Source: Chloroflexota bacterium
GTDB taxonomy: Bacteria; Chloroflexota; Anaerolineae; Anaerolineales; Anaerolineaceae
NCBI GenBank assembly: GCA_029561345.1
Contig: JAKQJC010000020.1
Span: 123,867 to 187,866 of the forward strand
DNA length: 64,000 nucleotides
Direction: 5' to 3'
The position numbers and the translations under genes are program-made. Below, one piece after another: positions 42,510 through 51,685 of this stretch. The notes beneath the pieces were generated by a model. The model saw only the letters and a list, made by a program, of their open reading frames with translations. It searched no databases and had not been told where the DNA came from. How positions within the stretch are numbered: the first letter of the stretch is position 1; each line of letters begins with the position of its first letter.

Positions 42510-43565
42510 TTACCTCCCACCCGCCAGGAAATCTTCCAGCTCGGCCATGCGCGCTGGAATCAGCGCCGGCTGCTGAAAGGTGCGGGTGATGATATCGGGA
42601 TCTTTGAGGCCGTGGCCGGTGCACACCGCCACGACACGCTGCCCCTGCAGGTCAAGCTTTCCCTGCCGGAGCTGATGCGCCAGGCCGGCCAGGCCGGCGG
42701 CGGAAGCAGGCTCCACCCAGATGCCGTTGGCGGCAAGGCGGCGCTGCATGAATAATATCTCGTCGTCGGTCACGGCAATGATGCGCCCGGCTGATTCCTC
42801 GGCGGCCTGCAGGGCCTGTTCGCCGCGCGCGGGACGTCCGATGCGGATGGCCGTGGCCACCGTTTCGGGGTGGTCCACCGGGTGACCCAGCACCAGCGGG
42901 GCCGAGCCGACCGCCTGCACGCCCAGAATGCGCGGCAGGCCGGTTTGCTTCAGGGCATGATACTGCCTGAAGCCCATCCAGTAGGCGGTGATGTTGCCGG
43001 CATTGCCCACCGGCAGGCACAGCCAGTTGGGAGCGCTCCCGAGGGTATCGCAAATCTCAAAAGCGGCGGTCTTTTGCCCTTCCAACCGGAAGGGGTTGAG
43101 CGAATTCACCAGGGCAATGGGGAATTTCTGGCTGATTTCCACCACCAGGCTCAGGGCGTCATCAAAAGAGCCGTCTATTTGCAGCACCTCTGCGCCGTAG
43201 GCCACCGCCCCGGCCAGCTTGCCCGCCGCCACCTTGCCCTGCGGAATCAGCACCACCGCGCGCATGCCGGCGCGCACCGCATAAGCCGCTGCCGAAGCTG
43301 CCGTGTTACCGGTGGAGGCGCAAATCACGGCTTTGGCTCCCCGTCCGGCTGCCTCGCTGACAGCCACGGTCATGCCGCGGTCCTTGAAAGACCCGGTGGG
43401 GTTGAGACCCTCAAACTTGACCCACAGCTCAAAGCCGCCGCCCAGCTCCTCCGCCAGGCGGGGAACCGGAATCAACGGCGTGTCACCTTCCAGAAGAGTG
43501 ATCTCGGCAGTGTGCGCAGGAATATCCAGCAGATGGCGGTAATGCGGCAAAACGCCCGAAGGCAT
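42510..43565 (-). CDS. thrC: Threonine synthase
   Basis: This 351-residue PLP-dependent enzyme makes threonine from O-phosphohomoserine. The PLP lysine is Lys61 in GSFKDRG, the ASTGNT motif follows, and GNAGNI binds the cofactor phosphate. Gene order thrC-thrB with seven bases between them suits a threonine operon. The ATG at 43565 is used; an in-frame TTG at 43577 lacks an obvious site. A promoter lies about 85 bases upstream. No T-box or riboswitch could be recognised in the leader. Confidence 0.93.
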   Translation of the reverse strand: MPSGVLPHYRHLLDIPAHTAEITLLEGDTPLIPVPRLAEELGGGFELWVKFEGLNPTGSFKDRGMTVAVSEAAGRGAKAVICASTGNTAASAAAYAVRAGMRAVVLIPQGKVAAGKLAGAVAYGAEVLQIDGSFDDALSLVVEISQKFPIALVNSLNPFRLEGQKTAAFEICDTLGSAPNWLCLPVGNAGNITAYWMGFRQYHALKQTGLPRILGVQAVGSAPLVLGHPVDHPETVATAIRIGRPARGEQALQAAEESAGRIIAVTDDEILFMQRRLAANGIWVEPASAAGLAGLAHQLRQGKLDLQGQRVVAVCTGHGLKDPDIITRTFQQPALIPARMAELEDFLAGGR

Positions 43566-43880
43566 GGCAGGCTCCAATCTGGGTGGTCAGCAAAAATGGC
43601 GTGCAGGTAACCTGAACAAAGGGATGGGGCAACCCATTCACCCTGCTCATGATTGTACAACAGGCCAACCTCAAAACAAGTTTACCTTTTTCCCAAAATC
43701 TTCAGTCTATTGTCATATCTTTTCATGGGGAAGAAGACAGGCCTGACGAAGGTGGGAGCAATGATTCAGGATGGCTTCTGGCCTGAAAACAGGCAAATGC
43801 CTGTGGAAGATTAAAGCACATTTTCATGCATGGGGCAACTGAAATAAGCAGGAAATGTGCCGCAAAAGGCCTAATTCAAC
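43566..43880. other. Intergenic region upstream of thrC
   Basis: The 315 bases between the EzrA-like stop and the thrC start hold the thrC promoter (43652-43679) and AT-rich sequence, with no gene I can support. A short inverted repeat GCCTGAAAACAGGC at about 43782-43795 may help end the long upstream operon's transcript; it lacks a T-run in that direction. Confidence 0.5.
43652..43679 (-). promoter_or_regulatory. Promoter of thrC-thrB-ybaK
   Basis: On the minus strand TTGTTT (43674-43679) and TACAAT (43652-43657) have a 16-base spacer. Transcription would start near 43645 and leave an 80-base leader. Confidence 0.55.
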
Positions 43881-46589
43881 CTACTCCCCATCCATGCCCA
43901 CCACGCGCCCATCGCCGACCGGAATGCGCGCCAGCTGCAGGCGGCGCAGCAGAACCACCAGTTCACGCTCAGCCTCAAGCTGGTTAAGGTTTCCCTGGCG
44001 GGCCTGGCGTTTCAGGTTCAACTGGGTGGATTGGATCTCATCCAACAGCTTCTGGATCTCGCGTCCGGCCAGCGCGTTTCCTGCCAGGCGCCGTGAAAGC
44101 TGCTGCCACTGGCTGGCAGCCTGCTCCAGTTCCAACTCCAGATCCTGCACGCGCTGGCGCTCCTCGCCGGCGCGCTGGGCCAGCTGGCGCACCGCCTCGG
44201 CATGCTGCTGGTAAGCCAGGGCCAGGCGGCTCAATTTTTCCATCAGGTTGATGGCCGGACTGGGCGCAGCTGCCAGGGCGGCCCACTGCATTTCCAGGTG
44301 TTCAAAAGCCAGCTGCTCGTCCACCGTTGAAACGCCAACCGGCGGCCAGCCGTGGGTTGATTCCATGGCCTGGTTGGCAGCCGTCCACTGAGCTTTGGCA
44401 TTCTGGCGCACATTGGCCGCCTGCTGGTAAACGCTGCGCAGCGGCACATAGAGACTATCGAGGGCATTGGCTCCCGAAACGCAGCGCTGCCATTCGTCGT
44501 GGCTGTGTTTTAGTTGAAGCACCGCTTCGGGCAGCGGCAGACGCGGCTTGTTTTTGCTTTTACCTTTGCGCGGCAGGGCCGGCTCGGTCTGAGAGGTCAG
44601 GCGCCGCGCTTCATTAATTTGCGGGTCGTTCAACGGGGCCATGGCCTCCAGTTCGGCCAGCTTGCCAGCCAAAACCTGACGCCGCGCCAGCAGTTCTTCG
44701 CCAATCTGCTCCACCCAGGCCGCAGCCTCCTGCTCCACTTCCAACAGCAGTTCCTCTGCCTGCGCTACCTTCTGGGACACCAGCCCCACTTTGCGCTGCG
44801 CCAGGGCTTCCATCGCCTCGGTCACCCGGCTAATATAAGGTCGGGCTGCCTGTCCGGCATGTTCCTCCAGAAAAGCATTGTGCTGGGCCACCAGTCCCAC
44901 CTGATTCAGCGAAATCAACATACTATTCAACCGTTCGCGCGCCGCGTCTTCCTGGCTTTGCAGCGCGTTCAGGGCTGCATGCAGGGCCTCTTCGCGGGTT
45001 TGCAGCTGGCGGCGGCGTTCCACCAGGCTGCCAAAACGCGGCAGCAGTTTTTCCAGTTCTGATTCCTTCACCGGAGAAATTTTTCCCTTCGGCAGGTACC
45101 GTTCCACCAGCCGGGCCGCGTCGTCCGAAAGGGTTTGCAGTTCAGCGCCCAGCTGGTTGGCCGAAAGCTCGGGGGCAAAGTTTTCAGGGGCAAACGTCCG
45201 CGCCTGGCGCAGCAAGGCACGCAAACTGCGGCCCCACTGCTCAAAACCAACCGGTTCCATGGCATCCATCAAAGCCACCAGTTCATCGTACTGCGAGGCC
45301 GTTTCGGCATATTCCGCCTCGTGCCGCTGCTGGCTCTTGCGCAGGGTGCGCGCGTCTTCCAGGTCATAGGCCACCTGGTCGGGCGTGCGGGCGCGGCTCA
45401 CCGGCCCGATAATATCGAGCTGCTGCTGCAGGGTCGAAAGCGCCAGGCCGGTGCGGTCCCACACCAGGGGATAAACCGTCCGCTCTTCCAGGCTGCGGTA
45501 ATGCGCGCTGAGGGTTTGCTGGGCAGCCGTGATTTCTTCAATTACATCCACCAGAGCACCCGCCTGGTCACGGGCATTCTGCAAAAATGGGATGATTTCC
45601 TTGGCCACGCGCGTCAGGCGGTTCACCTCGCGCATCAGCGAGCGGATTTCATCCACATTCATGCGCCGCAGCACGGCATCCAGCGTATGGGCGGCGCGGT
45701 CAATCTGGTTCAAACGTTCCTCAACATCCACAAGGCTGAGTTCCGGCGGCATGTTCTTGAAAAGCTGCCGCGCCTCGGCCAGACTGCGGTGCAAGCCAGC
45801 CAGGGCTTTGCGCAAATCGGCAAACTGGGTTTCCCATTCCCTGGCCTGCCGCACCAGGTTCTCTAAAACCGCCTGCTGAGGCGTCAGACCCTGGTAAACG
45901 CTGATGATCAAATCGCGGTCGGCATGCGCCAGCACCACCCGTTCATCCGGAGAATAGAAAAAGGCCGGCAATTGATCCAGCACCTGGTGCAGGCGCTCGT
46001 GCAATTGCAGGGCCTGGGAAAAAGAATCGCCCTCGGCACCCTGCTGAGCCAGGCGGTCCAGCGAATCTTGGGCTTCCAGCAGCGTGCGGCGCATGTTTTG
46101 CGCCATCTGCGCCACTTCCCAGCCCTTCTTGTTCAGGCGGCTCAGCAGATTGGCTGCTTCGCCGGTCATCCCGCGCAGTTCATCCACGCCTTTTTCCAGC
46201 AGTCGCTCATCCTGCTGAATGGACATCCAGACCCAGGGAATGCCCAGCCATGCGCGCCATGAACCGGTCAAATCATCATTGATCCGCTGGTGCACGGCGC
46301 TGTATTCACCGCGCAGGGTTTTCATGCGGGTTTCAACGCTGTCCAGCTTCTGGCGCAGGCGGCTCACATCCTCAATGTATGGGCCTTCGCTGCGGCTGGC
46401 ATAGTCCTCAAGTTGAGAGCGCAGCTGGCGCGCCTCGCGTTCCAGGTCGTTCAGCCGCTGGCGCGCCACCTTCATCCGTGCCGGCACCCGGGTGCGCAGC
46501 AGCAGGCCAATGCCATAAAACAGAACCATTATAAAGGCTGCCAGAACCCCCACGCCCAGCGCAACGAGCCATTCCATGGGTAAATTCAT
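43881..46589 (-). CDS. EzrA-like membrane-anchored coiled-coil protein
   Basis: This 902-residue protein has one N-terminal membrane helix (WLVALGVGVLAAFIMVLFYGIGLLL). A long region rich in Glu, Arg, Gln and Leu heptads, with repeated AEEL/RLEQ patterns, then runs to the end. This single-helix plus coiled-coil layout is that of EzrA, the FtsZ-ring regulator of Firmicutes, but sequence similarity cannot be claimed by eye. A role in cell division or membrane scaffolding is only suggested. The ATG at 46589 has GGAGGAG upstream and lies four bases after the preceding stop. It is the last gene of the large operon. Confidence 0.7.
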   Translation of the reverse strand: MNLPMEWLVALGVGVLAAFIMVLFYGIGLLLRTRVPARMKVARQRLNDLEREARQLRSQLEDYASRSEGPYIEDVSRLRQKLDSVETRMKTLRGEYSAVHQRINDDLTGSWRAWLGIPWVWMSIQQDERLLEKGVDELRGMTGEAANLLSRLNKKGWEVAQMAQNMRRTLLEAQDSLDRLAQQGAEGDSFSQALQLHERLHQVLDQLPAFFYSPDERVVLAHADRDLIISVYQGLTPQQAVLENLVRQAREWETQFADLRKALAGLHRSLAEARQLFKNMPPELSLVDVEERLNQIDRAAHTLDAVLRRMNVDEIRSLMREVNRLTRVAKEIIPFLQNARDQAGALVDVIEEITAAQQTLSAHYRSLEERTVYPLVWDRTGLALSTLQQQLDIIGPVSRARTPDQVAYDLEDARTLRKSQQRHEAEYAETASQYDELVALMDAMEPVGFEQWGRSLRALLRQARTFAPENFAPELSANQLGAELQTLSDDAARLVERYLPKGKISPVKESELEKLLPRFGSLVERRRQLQTREEALHAALNALQSQEDAARERLNSMLISLNQVGLVAQHNAFLEEHAGQAARPYISRVTEAMEALAQRKVGLVSQKVAQAEELLLEVEQEAAAWVEQIGEELLARRQVLAGKLAELEAMAPLNDPQINEARRLTSQTEPALPRKGKSKNKPRLPLPEAVLQLKHSHDEWQRCVSGANALDSLYVPLRSVYQQAANVRQNAKAQWTAANQAMESTHGWPPVGVSTVDEQLAFEHLEMQWAALAAAPSPAINLMEKLSRLALAYQQHAEAVRQLAQRAGEERQRVQDLELELEQAASQWQQLSRRLAGNALAGREIQKLLDEIQSTQLNLKRQARQGNLNQLEAERELVVLLRRLQLARIPVGDGRVVGMDGE

Positions 46590-46593
46590 GCCT

Positions 46594-47631
46594 TCACTCC
46601 TCCTGGCCGCCCGGCCTGGCCGGCAGTTCCAACAGCCAGGCAATCATTTCGCCTTTATTGACCGGCGCGCCTACAATCTGCAGCTCGCTGCCGTCCAGTC
46701 TCACCTCAGCCGGCGGCAGAGGGCCTGAAAAATCACCCTCAGCGCTGACAATCCGCTCATGCAGGTCCACCACCCACACATGGCAGGTATTCTGGTAGGC
46801 TTTTAGAGCCGGTGAATCGTAGTAACCGATTTCCTTCACCCCGCAGGCCAGCCAGATCACCGTTTGCACGTCATCCGGCGACCCGGCGCGCAGTTCCTCG
46901 GGAAAGTTCAAAAACAGGGGGGATATTTTGCGCGTCGTCAGGTCCAGCGTCACCGCCCGCCCGCGCATATACGGATCGCCCCGGCGCGGCAGCGGTTCAA
47001 ACAGATATTCATTGATATGCGTTTTAAAAGGCGCCTCCAGTGCCATCTGGCGCACCGCTTCCTGAGCATCCATCACCCGCCCGATCATCACCAGCACCAG
47101 AGCACCAATGCTCAGCGAGAAGATGGCAAACAGGAACCAGCCCAGCCCGTTAAAACGCGGCAAACTGCGCTGCGGCAGTGGTTCGGCCTTCAGATTCACC
47201 ACTCCCCGCGGGCCCATTTTCAGGGTCAGGGGGCCGGTTTCCAGCAGCGCGCGGGGTCTCACCTCAGGCTGCGCCGCTGGGGGATGGGTTTCCTGCCAGG
47301 TGTCCTCAAAATCATGCTGAAAGCGCCGGCCGTTTAACAGTTCAATGTGATAGCCCAGCGCAAGGCGGCGCGCCTCAGGAAAGTACGCGCCGCCGGTAAT
47401 ATACGCCCCTTCAATTTCCCCTTCTTCTTCCATCACTTTGTGAAATTCATCAATGGCATCCGGGCCAATGTTGCGCCGGTCATCGGCACGCACCAGCAGC
47501 CGTTTGCCATCTGGATGAGTGAAGTAAAAGTCAGCCAGCCAGTCTGTACGCCAAAAAATATCCTGCACGCGGTATCCGCGCAACACATACAGGGCCACCA
47601 CCTCATCTTCAAGCGAGGGTTCCTGCGTCAT
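46594..47631 (-). CDS. Degenerate Mrr-like domain fused to a membrane helix and outer domain
   Basis: This 345-residue protein has an N-terminal 115-residue region resembling the Mrr/restriction-endonuclease-like fold (LLVRADDRRNIGPDAIDEFHKVMEEEGEIEGAYIT, split here by reading; then GGAYFPEARRLALG). The catalytic Q-x-K of the family reads V-R-A, so nuclease activity is unlikely. A membrane helix lies at about 165-190 (WFLFAIFSLSIGALVLVMIG), with about 150 residues beyond it. It may be a scaffold or DNA-binding membrane protein. It lies four bases upstream of the coiled-coil gene, suggesting a shared process such as chromosome-envelope attachment (inference). Confidence 0.6.
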   Translation of the reverse strand: MTQEPSLEDEVVALYVLRGYRVQDIFWRTDWLADFYFTHPDGKRLLVRADDRRNIGPDAIDEFHKVMEEEGEIEGAYITGGAYFPEARRLALGYHIELLNGRRFQHDFEDTWQETHPPAAQPEVRPRALLETGPLTLKMGPRGVVNLKAEPLPQRSLPRFNGLGWFLFAIFSLSIGALVLVMIGRVMDAQEAVRQMALEAPFKTHINEYLFEPLPRRGDPYMRGRAVTLDLTTRKISPLFLNFPEELRAGSPDDVQTVIWLACGVKEIGYYDSPALKAYQNTCHVWVVDLHERIVSAEGDFSGPLPPAEVRLDGSELQIVGAPVNKGEMIAWLLELPARPGGQEE

Positions 47632-47656
47632 GGTCCGTTTTCAGCCAGCCAGCGGG

Positions 47657-48016
47657 TCAATCGTGAAAGCCGAACAGCTCCACAAGCTGCTCAATCACGG
47701 TAAAATGCTGCTGGGCCACCTCAATCATCTCAAAGCCGGTGTCGTAGAAACGCGGATTGACGTCCTTTTTGCTCCAGATGGATTTGCCCACAAATTCCAG
47801 TTCACCCTGGCCGAGAATATCCTGCGGCAGTTCCATGCGCAGATGATACACCACATTGGTCGGAATGGGGTTTTCGCTGATCAACATCACCCCTTCTGGC
47901 GTGATATCCACTAAATGGCCCAACAGGGCATTGGTGGTGTCATCAAAAACACGCAAATAGTAGATCAGGTGACGGCGCTGTAATTTCCGTTTGTTTTCTT
48001 CTTTTTTGTCAACCAT
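47657..48016 (-). CDS. PilZ-domain protein
   Basis: This 119-residue protein is essentially one PilZ domain. The c-di-GMP motif RxxxR is RKLQR near the N-terminus and D/NxSxxG appears as DITPEG with Thr for Ser. The last residues form a helix (QHFTVIEQLVELFGF). It should bind c-di-GMP, perhaps with lower affinity. A diguanylate cyclase lies at 24795-27200, and a degenerate GGDEF lies in the same operon at 58636-59535. AGGAGG precedes the ATG. Confidence 0.8.
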   Translation of the reverse strand: MVDKKEENKRKLQRRHLIYYLRVFDDTTNALLGHLVDITPEGVMLISENPIPTNVVYHLRMELPQDILGQGELEFVGKSIWSKKDVNPRFYDTGFEMIEVAQQHFTVIEQLVELFGFHD

Positions 48017-48108
48017 GTTGCCTCCTGAAGGGGTGAATGCCAGTGTGGGTATAAAAAATCAAATTGCTGCTTTTATTTTACATTGAATCCACGGTCTGCG
48101 CTTAACCC

Positions 48109-48570
48109 TTATTTTGCTGGTGTGGGGGTTGGCGGGCAGGCGTTAAAGTTGTAGGTGCCAAAGTCAACCACTTTGTCCATCTCAACCATGCGCAAACGGC
48201 GCGAATCAATCACAAAAGAGCCGAAAGGCTGGGCCTCCGAGACCATTTCAATATATTCGCCCGGAGCCACATTATTGATGAACCAGTTGCCTTCGGCGTC
48301 GGTCAGGGCTGAATCATACACCTCATAACGGTTGCCAATGACCATCAACAACAGCACGCGCTTTTCGGGCATGGGGGTGCCCGCGCAGGTCACCCGGCCC
48401 AACACCTGTCCCGTTCCAGCTTCATAAGCCGGCAGGGGGGTGGTGGTGGCCACAAAATCAAATGGCGCTTCCGCAGTGGGGTTCCCGCCGCAGCCCGCCA
48501 GCAGCGCCGCTGAAAAGCACAGCGCCGCAAACAGCGCCAGGATGAGGTTTTGCCTGTTCTGCCTGGTCAT
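48109..48570 (-). CDS. Lipoprotein with a carboxypeptidase-regulatory-like beta-domain
   Basis: This 153-residue protein has a signal with lipobox LLAGC (Cys27) and a short linker, then a beta-sandwich. The pattern [19 protein letters not shown], then [19 protein letters not shown] is that of a CarboxypepD_reg/Cna-B-like module. The C-terminus is a short Pro/Thr tail. It overlaps the macro-domain gene upstream by four bases (ATGA), so they are coupled. Such surface modules commonly serve protein-protein or glycan contacts. Confidence 0.72.
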   Translation of the reverse strand: MTRQNRQNLILALFAALCFSAALLAGCGGNPTAEAPFDFVATTTPLPAYEAGTGQVLGRVTCAGTPMPEKRVLLLMVIGNRYEVYDSALTDAEGNWFINNVAPGEYIEMVSEAQPFGSFVIDSRRLRMVEMDKVVDFGTYNFNACPPTPTPAK

Positions 48571-49100
48571 GTTTCGTTTTCCATTCCCGCCAGTTCATCC
48601 AGGGTTTCCTGATAAACCAGCGTATCGCGCTCTGAAAAGCACACAAAAAACACTTTTTCGGGCAGGGCATTCTGTTGCAAAAAGCGCGCCACCGTCTGCA
48701 CCGCCACCTGGCTGGCCTTTTTAATGGGAAAGCCATAAGCGCCCGTGCTGATGGCCGGAAAAGCAATGGAACGCAGGCCATTATCGCGGGCCAGTTTCAG
48801 GCTGTTTTCGTAGCAGCCCGCCAGCAAATCTTCTTCGTGGTAGCCGCCGCCGTGCCACACCGGCCCCACCGTGTGAATGACGTGTTTCGCCGGCAAAAGG
48901 TAACCGCCGGTGATACAGGCTTCACCCGTCCGGCAGCCGCCCAGCAGACGGCACTCCTTCAATAATTCCGGGCCGGCTGCCCGGTGAATGGCGCCATCCA
49001 CGCCGCCGCCGCCCAAAAGGCTGTTATTGGCGGCGTTGACAATGGCATCCACGCTCAAACGGGTAATATCGCCGCGCATCAAAGTCATTTTCTCAAGCAT
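48567..49100 (-). CDS. Macro-domain protein, YmdB-like
   Basis: This 177-residue protein is a complete macro domain. It opens with [28 protein letters not shown], has [21 protein letters not shown], and [21 protein letters not shown], the loops that bind ADP-ribose in YmdB-type O-acetyl-ADP-ribose deacetylases. The catalytic Asn and the [10 protein letters not shown] loop are present. It would remove ADP-ribose or O-acetyl-ADP-ribose, or process RNA as in some homologs. Being inside the signalling operon hints at ADP-ribose signalling (inference). Confidence 0.9.
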   Translation of the reverse strand: MLEKMTLMRGDITRLSVDAIVNAANNSLLGGGGVDGAIHRAAGPELLKECRLLGGCRTGEACITGGYLLPAKHVIHTVGPVWHGGGYHEEDLLAGCYENSLKLARDNGLRSIAFPAISTGAYGFPIKKASQVAVQTVARFLQQNALPEKVFFVCFSERDTLVYQETLDELAGMENET

Positions 49101-49115
49101 CGCCAGCTCCTCTGC

Positions 49116-50489
49116 TCAAGGCCCGCTGCGCTGATATTTTGCGGGAATGTTAAAAGTAATTTGTTCCACAGGCTCGCCATTCAGCCCAGTCACCAGCGCC
49201 AGGTAAAACCACTCACTGGTAAAAGTGCCATCCGGTCCGCTGATATAATCCACCGGCAGCACACCAATGCTGGTATTGCCGGGAGGGATGAGCGGCAGGT
49301 TGATGGTTTCTTCTATATACTGGCCGTTGCTGTCCACACCCACCAGCATCAGGCTGTCTTCCGTTGAAAATTCCAGCCCCTGGGTGCTGCTCAGGTTGCT
49401 GACCTCGTAATTGACCCACAACTGGGTGGAAATGACATCCGGCTGGCGCAAATCTTTGGTGACAATAAATTGAAAATTTTGCAGCAGCACATGATACCTG
49501 CCCGCCACCTGATATTCCAGCCGGCCGTTCTGGCTGGTGGGCACACCGGTTGGCAAGAGGCCAAAAGGCACTTTGACCTCAGGCAGGGGTTCCTTCAAGC
49601 TCAGGGCCCATTCTCCCGCCCCGCTCTTGATGGTCAATTCTTCGCAGCTCAGGGTCGCGTCGCTGACCGGCTTTTCCACCGGATAGAGGCTCAGGCTTTG
49701 GGGAATTTTCCCGGCCGGCGCTTCGGTCAGGGCCGTCATGGCTTTCAAGCGCACCCCCGGCAGCAGCACCAGGTTGTAAAAGCGGTTGCCGCGAAAAGCC
49801 ACCCGGGCCAGGCTCGAATACCCATCAAACCACATGGTGCCGCACAGGTTGGCCGGGCTGAGCGCAACCTTTTGCCCGGTGTTTTCCACCACCATGCGCA
49901 CCGCCACCGGTTCCATGCCTTCCGAAGGCTGGTAGGTGGCCGGAAAATAAATCCGCGCCGCCTCGCCGCGCAGCACTTCGGCCGCCGAAAGCTTCATGCC
50001 AGCTGAATCAGATGAACTGCTGCTGGCCGACCCTGTGGCGGGCAGTTTTTCAGGCGAGCGCTGCCCCAACAGGCTGGCGCCCCAAATCAGCAGGGCCAGC
50101 GCCACCAGCGTCCCCAGCCCGCCCCCAACCCACAGCCAGATCCGCTTGGGGTTGGCTGGCGGTTTGGGCGGCACAATTTCAATGGGCGGCGCCGGATGGT
50201 GTGAACGAGCCGCCTGGGTGGCCGGCGGGACTGGCGGTGTTGGAGACAGCATTGGCCGGGGTTCCAGACGGTTCAGGCGCATGCGCGCTCCGCGGTTTTC
50301 CGGGTCAATTTGCTGCACCTGATGCAGCACTTCGCGTTTTTCCAGAGGGTTTTCAAGCACATCCGCCAGCATCAGCAAAGCAGCAATATTGCGCGGATCC
50401 TGTTCAAGCACCTGCCTGAAGCAGTCTTCGGCTTCCTTTTTATTTCCCAGGTTGGCCGCAATGGTGCCCTTTTCAAGCAGCGGATGCAT
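49116..50489 (-). CDS. TPR-containing single-pass membrane protein
   Basis: This 457-residue protein starts with two TPR-like helical repeats (KEAEDCFRQVLEQDPRNIAALLMLADVLENP). A Pro-rich linker follows, then one membrane helix at about 115-140 (IWLWVGGGLGTLVALALLIWG). The outer region is beta-rich and about 300 residues long, with conserved-looking FYNLVLLPGVRLKAMTA and YHVLLQNFQFIV. The TPR part faces the cytoplasm, where it could dock neighbouring operon proteins. The family is not recognised. It is 15 bases upstream of the macro gene. Confidence 0.65.
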   Translation of the reverse strand: MHPLLEKGTIAANLGNKKEAEDCFRQVLEQDPRNIAALLMLADVLENPLEKREVLHQVQQIDPENRGARMRLNRLEPRPMLSPTPPVPPATQAARSHHPAPPIEIVPPKPPANPKRIWLWVGGGLGTLVALALLIWGASLLGQRSPEKLPATGSASSSSSDSAGMKLSAAEVLRGEAARIYFPATYQPSEGMEPVAVRMVVENTGQKVALSPANLCGTMWFDGYSSLARVAFRGNRFYNLVLLPGVRLKAMTALTEAPAGKIPQSLSLYPVEKPVSDATLSCEELTIKSGAGEWALSLKEPLPEVKVPFGLLPTGVPTSQNGRLEYQVAGRYHVLLQNFQFIVTKDLRQPDVISTQLWVNYEVSNLSSTQGLEFSTEDSLMLVGVDSNGQYIEETINLPLIPPGNTSIGVLPVDYISGPDGTFTSEWFYLALVTGLNGEPVEQITFNIPAKYQRSGP

Positions 50490-50499
50490 TTGAACCTTC

Positions 50500-51288
50500 C
50501 TAGCGGACGCGCCGTTTCCATTCCTCCTTCAACTGGAGCTGGCGCGGGTTCTCTCCAGAAGGGAGGGCAAAAAAGTCAACCATCAGGCGGTTGAATTTGT
50601 TGGTTTCATCCAGCATGGGGAAATGCCCCGATTGGTCAAACAAAACCGAATGGGTGTGTTCCGGCAGGGCTGCCAGGTCATCCAGGGCCGGGGGCTGCAC
50701 CGCCGGGTCATTCTGGCCGTGCACCATCAGGCAGGCCGTCGGCAGCGCATTGATCAGGTCGTGAATGCCCATGCTCTGCAGGCTTTCAAGCGAGGCTTGA
50801 ATGGCCCGGGCATCACATTTGGGTGCATCGGTGCGTGCCGGTTCCGTGGCCGGCAGGCGCGTCAGCAGCCAGTCAGCCAGTTCGGCCGGACTATTGGAAC
50901 GGAAACGCGGGCTGATGGTGGTTTCACTCATGGGAATGGTGATGGCCAGCAGCCGGTCCACCACTTCAGGGTAGCGCGTGGCGTAAAGCATGCCCACCAC
51001 TGCGCCCAGGCCGTGCCCCACCACCGCCATGCGCATGATGCCCATTTGCTCCACAAATTGACTTATTAATGAAACCTGCTCGTCCAGGGTATAGCGCGCC
51101 TGGGCTTTGGCGGAATCGCCAAAGCCCCAGAAATCGAGCGCATAGGCGCGGCTGTTAATGGCCACCCCCTGCATGGAGGGTATCCAGTAGCGCCATGAGC
51201 CCACCCAGCCGTGCAGGAAGAGGATGGGGCGGCCGCGCCCCAACACCTCGTAATGCACCATCTCGTTGGAAAGAATGACAACGCTCAT
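50500..51288 (-). CDS. Alpha/beta hydrolase-fold protein lacking the catalytic serine
   Basis: This 262-residue protein has the alpha/beta-hydrolase fold. It opens with HYEVLGRGRPILFLHGWVGSW and ALDFWGFGDSA, has the acid in HGQNDPAV and the histidine in QSGHFPML. The nucleophile elbow reads VVGHGLGA, with Gly93 in place of serine; the codon GGC is one base from AGC. The paralog at 61539-62336 aligns with it without gaps from residue 12 to 96 and has Ser93. It is likely a pseudoenzyme, perhaps a ligand sensor or partner. It sits six bases after a CheY-like receiver gene. Confidence 0.88.
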   Translation of the reverse strand: MSVVILSNEMVHYEVLGRGRPILFLHGWVGSWRYWIPSMQGVAINSRAYALDFWGFGDSAKAQARYTLDEQVSLISQFVEQMGIMRMAVVGHGLGAVVGMLYATRYPEVVDRLLAITIPMSETTISPRFRSNSPAELADWLLTRLPATEPARTDAPKCDARAIQASLESLQSMGIHDLINALPTACLMVHGQNDPAVQPPALDDLAALPEHTHSVLFDQSGHFPMLDETNKFNRLMVDFFALPSGENPRQLQLKEEWKRRVR

Positions 51289-51294
51289 AAAGGC

Positions 51295-51672
51295 CTAAGA
51301 TTTTCCAAATTTTGCCAGCAGGGTCGCCACCTGCAGCACCAAATCAGTGATTTCAAAGGGCTTCAACAGGTAGGCATCCGCGCCCATCTCCAGGCCGTAC
51401 TGAATCTCAGCTTCCTGTCCCTTGGCCGAAAGGAACACCACCGGGATATTGGCCATGGCCGGGTTCGATTTAATTTTCTGGCAGGCTTCGTAACCGGTCA
51501 TGCGCGGCATGCGGATATCCGATAAAATCAGGTCGGGCCTCACCTCTTCGGCCATCTCCACTGCCTGCTGGCCGTCTTCAGCCGCGAATACCTCATGCCC
51601 GGCAAACTGCAGGGTGAATTTCACCAGGTCCCGGATGTCGCGTTCATCTTCAGCAATCAAAATCTTCGCCAT
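51295..51672 (-). CDS. Single-domain response regulator (CheY-like)
   Basis: This 125-residue receiver has the acidic pair in AEDERD, the phosphoacceptor Asp52 in ILSDIRMP, and Lys in LLKPF; Ser/Thr in LSAKG is the switch residue. It has no output domain. It lies 13 bases downstream of the giant kinase gene, so it is the probable phosphate acceptor of that kinase and may act by protein binding, perhaps on the neighbouring hydrolase-like protein. Confidence 0.93.
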   Translation of the reverse strand: MAKILIAEDERDIRDLVKFTLQFAGHEVFAAEDGQQAVEMAEEVRPDLILSDIRMPRMTGYEACQKIKSNPAMANIPVVFLSAKGQEAEIQYGLEMGADAYLLKPFEITDLVLQVATLLAKFGKS

Positions 51673-51685
51673 AAAACTCTTAACC

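Noticed and set aside
43566..43680. T-box or amino-acid-responsive leader upstream of thrC
   Set aside because: I found no AGGGTGGNACCGCG-type core and no Thr-rich leader peptide; only a normal promoter remains.
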